The translations under genes and the position numbers were made by a program. A DNA stretch of 13,484 nucleotides from an uncultured Eubacteriales bacterium (lineage in GTDB: Bacteria; Bacillota; Clostridia; Oscillospirales; Acutalibacteraceae). The stretch is taken from positions 1 through 13,484 of the forward strand of contig CABQAC010000024.1 of assembly GCA_902462035.1 (NCBI GenBank), in the 5' to 3' direction. A model generated the notes under the pieces. The model worked only from the letters and a program-made list of their open reading frames with translations. It was not told the origin of the DNA and searched no databases. Below are positions 12,217 to 13,484 of the stretch, piece after piece (position 1 is the first letter of the stretch; each line of letters starts with the position of its first letter).

Positions 12217-13484
12217 ATGCGAAAGATTTCTCTTTATTTACTGGGGTTGCTGCTGGTTGTGGCGTGTTGCGCCTGTCAAAGCGAGCCGCCGCAGGAGGAC
12301 CCCGACCGGGCTGTCGTTGTGGTATCGTATCTGGAAGCCGGTACGGGCAAAACGTTGTCGCCGCAAAAAAGCATCGCCAAAACCGCGGATGAGGCGGTGG
12401 TGGGGGAGCGGGATTTTCTGGATGATATTCCGGGATATACCTACTTGTGCGCCTCGGCGGAAGGCGAGGTACGCGCCAAACCCGGCGAAAGTATTGTGCT
12501 GAACCGCTATTATGTCAAAACCGACGGCTACTATAAAAAGGGCGCGAACCTGATTGTTCGCAATTACGACGCGCTGACCGGCGCCGAGTTGTCGCCCCCT
12601 GTTCTGTATTCTAAGGAGAGCGCTTTTGAATTTGGCGCGCAGCAGGATTTGCTTGTTTTAGAAGGCGCCGCCTTTTTGGCAGCCGACCGGGAGGGCGCTG
12701 TTGCGGTAGCACAGGGCGAAACCGCGGTGCTTAGGCGTTATTACCAGACCGGGGACCAACCGGTGGCGCTGGCGTTTGTTTCCTTTGCGGGCGGGAGCGG
12801 GCAAACGATTGGGGAGCCGGTGACGGTAGCTAAAAACGAGATGTTTACCGTTGAACCGGTTGATTACAAAGACCGGTTTCCCGGCTACACCCTGCGGGAG
12901 GACGCGCCTGCGGCAGAGGTGCGCCCCGGCGAGGTCCAGCGCGTCACGCTGGTGTACGACGCGGCTTCTACCGGCCAAATGGCCCGCGTTACCGTTCGTT
13001 TTTGCCTTGTTGGCACCGGGCAAAGTTTGGCGGACGACGTGGTGCTGGAGCAAAATGTGGACAGCTTGACCGTAGCCGCTTCGGATTACGTCAAGGAGCT
13101 GGACGGCTACCAATTTGAGAGCGCTCAGCCGGAATCGGTCACCTGCGCCAGGGGGAACAGCGAAACCTTAATCTTAAACTATAAGCCGGTGGAAACAGTG
13201 GCGCAGGGGACGGCCACCGTGCGGATTTTATATTATTTGCAGGGAACCGCCACCCCCCTGAGCGAGGCTCAGGTAGTCACCGCCGAAAATCAGGAGCTGA
13301 CCATCACGCCGAACCAGTATGTGAAAACCATCACGGGCTACACCTATGTTTCTTCCTCCCCGGGGGAGACGGTTTCGGTCCAGCCCCAGGAAACCAAGGA
13401 GATCATCCGCTATTACCGCAAGAATGCGTCCGGCGACTCTACCACCAGCAGCAGCAATTCCGGCACTACCTTGCCCAGCAGCAG
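12217..13484 (+). CDS. Repeat-containing surface lipoprotein, MucBP-like (3' end cut by window edge)
   Basis: The frame is open from the ATG at 12217 to the right edge, 422 residues. AAAGG precedes the start. Residues 1-17 form a lipoprotein signal (MRKISLYLLGLLLVVAC) with a VVAC lipobox, so it is likely lipid-anchored outside the cell at C17. About five repeats of 65-75 residues follow (roughly 31-100, 109-178, 183-248, 255-323, 332-401). Each begins with a beta-strand ending in a xG-T/S-G-x-L element. Four of the five have a central GYxx (GYTYLCAS, GYTLRED, GYQFESA, GYTYVSS), and each closes with an I/V-L-x-x-YY-like strand. This matches the layout of MucBP-type domains that bind mucin or sugars in Gram-positive surface proteins. 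A Ser/Thr-rich tail starts near 404. Adhesion or substrate binding is inferred; the C-terminus is unseen. Confidence 0.85.
   Translation, partial: MRKISLYLLGLLLVVACCACQSEPPQEDPDRAVVVVSYLEAGTGKTLSPQKSIAKTADEAVVGERDFLDDIPGYTYLCASAEGEVRAKPGESIVLNRYYVKTDGYYKKGANLIVRNYDALTGAELSPPVLYSKESAFEFGAQQDLLVLEGAAFLAADREGAVAVAQGETAVLRRYYQTGDQPVALAFVSFAGGSGQTIGEPVTVAKNEMFTVEPVDYKDRFPGYTLREDAPAAEVRPGEVQRVTLVYDAASTGQMARVTVRFCLVGTGQSLADDVVLEQNVDSLTVAASDYVKELDGYQFESAQPESVTCARGNSETLILNYKPVETVAQGTATVRILYYLQGTATPLSEAQVVTAENQELTITPNQYVKTITGYTYVSSSPGETVSVQPQETKEIIRYYRKNASGDSTTSSSNSGTTLPSS

Overview
The window looks like a GC-rich Clostridia chromosome, most likely an Oscillospiraceae/Ruminococcaceae-type gut Firmicute. 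This rests on consensus sigma-A type promoters, AGGAGG-like ribosome binding sites, a ruvC-ruvA order, two tRNAs with encoded CCA ends, and many strong intrinsic terminators. This is inference from gene style; no 16S or taxon marker is present. Almost everything is on the minus strand. The exceptions are a tRNA-Val and a lipoprotein gene at the right edge.

Layout. (1) 1-1137: ruvC and ruvA (Holliday junction processing), with ruvA cut by the left edge. (2) 1342-1417: tRNA-Val(GAC) on the plus strand, with its own promoter. (3) 1673-7012, read leftward: a likely sugar-acid catabolic operon. It encodes a glycerate 2-kinase (MOFRL type), a xylose-isomerase-like TIM-barrel isomerase/epimerase, a D-2-hydroxyacid dehydrogenase of the hydroxypyruvate reductase type and a large cytoplasmic glycoside hydrolase-like protein. 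It ends at a bidirectional terminator (1569-1613). The plausible logic is that the hydrolase frees a sugar acid, the isomerase and dehydrogenase process it or a fragment of it, and the kinase feeds glycerate into glycolysis as 2-phosphoglycerate. (4) 7335-8276: two small genes, a one-pass membrane protein and a DUF1905 protein, each bounded by strong hairpins. (5) About 8400-11080: a visibly AT-richer accessory segment. It carries two unfamiliar genes (a cysteine-rich 147-residue protein and a 330-residue papain-fold-like protein) interleaved with three copies of a repeat family. Two copies are almost identical over 163 bp. The segment abuts the 3' side of tRNA-Ala(CGC). (6) 11118-11920: tRNA-Ala and nth (endonuclease III). 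(7) 12217-end: a plus-strand lipoprotein built of about five MucBP-like repeats, truncated by the right edge.

The most interesting part is segment 5. A repeat family with a terminator core and tRNA T-arm-like flanks alternates with same-strand cargo genes next to a tRNA gene. The 330-residue gene also has a promoter of MerR-type geometry (19-bp spacer with a central dyad), although no MerR gene lies in the window. The sugar-acid operon is the second point of interest because its exact substrate cannot be read from known pathways.
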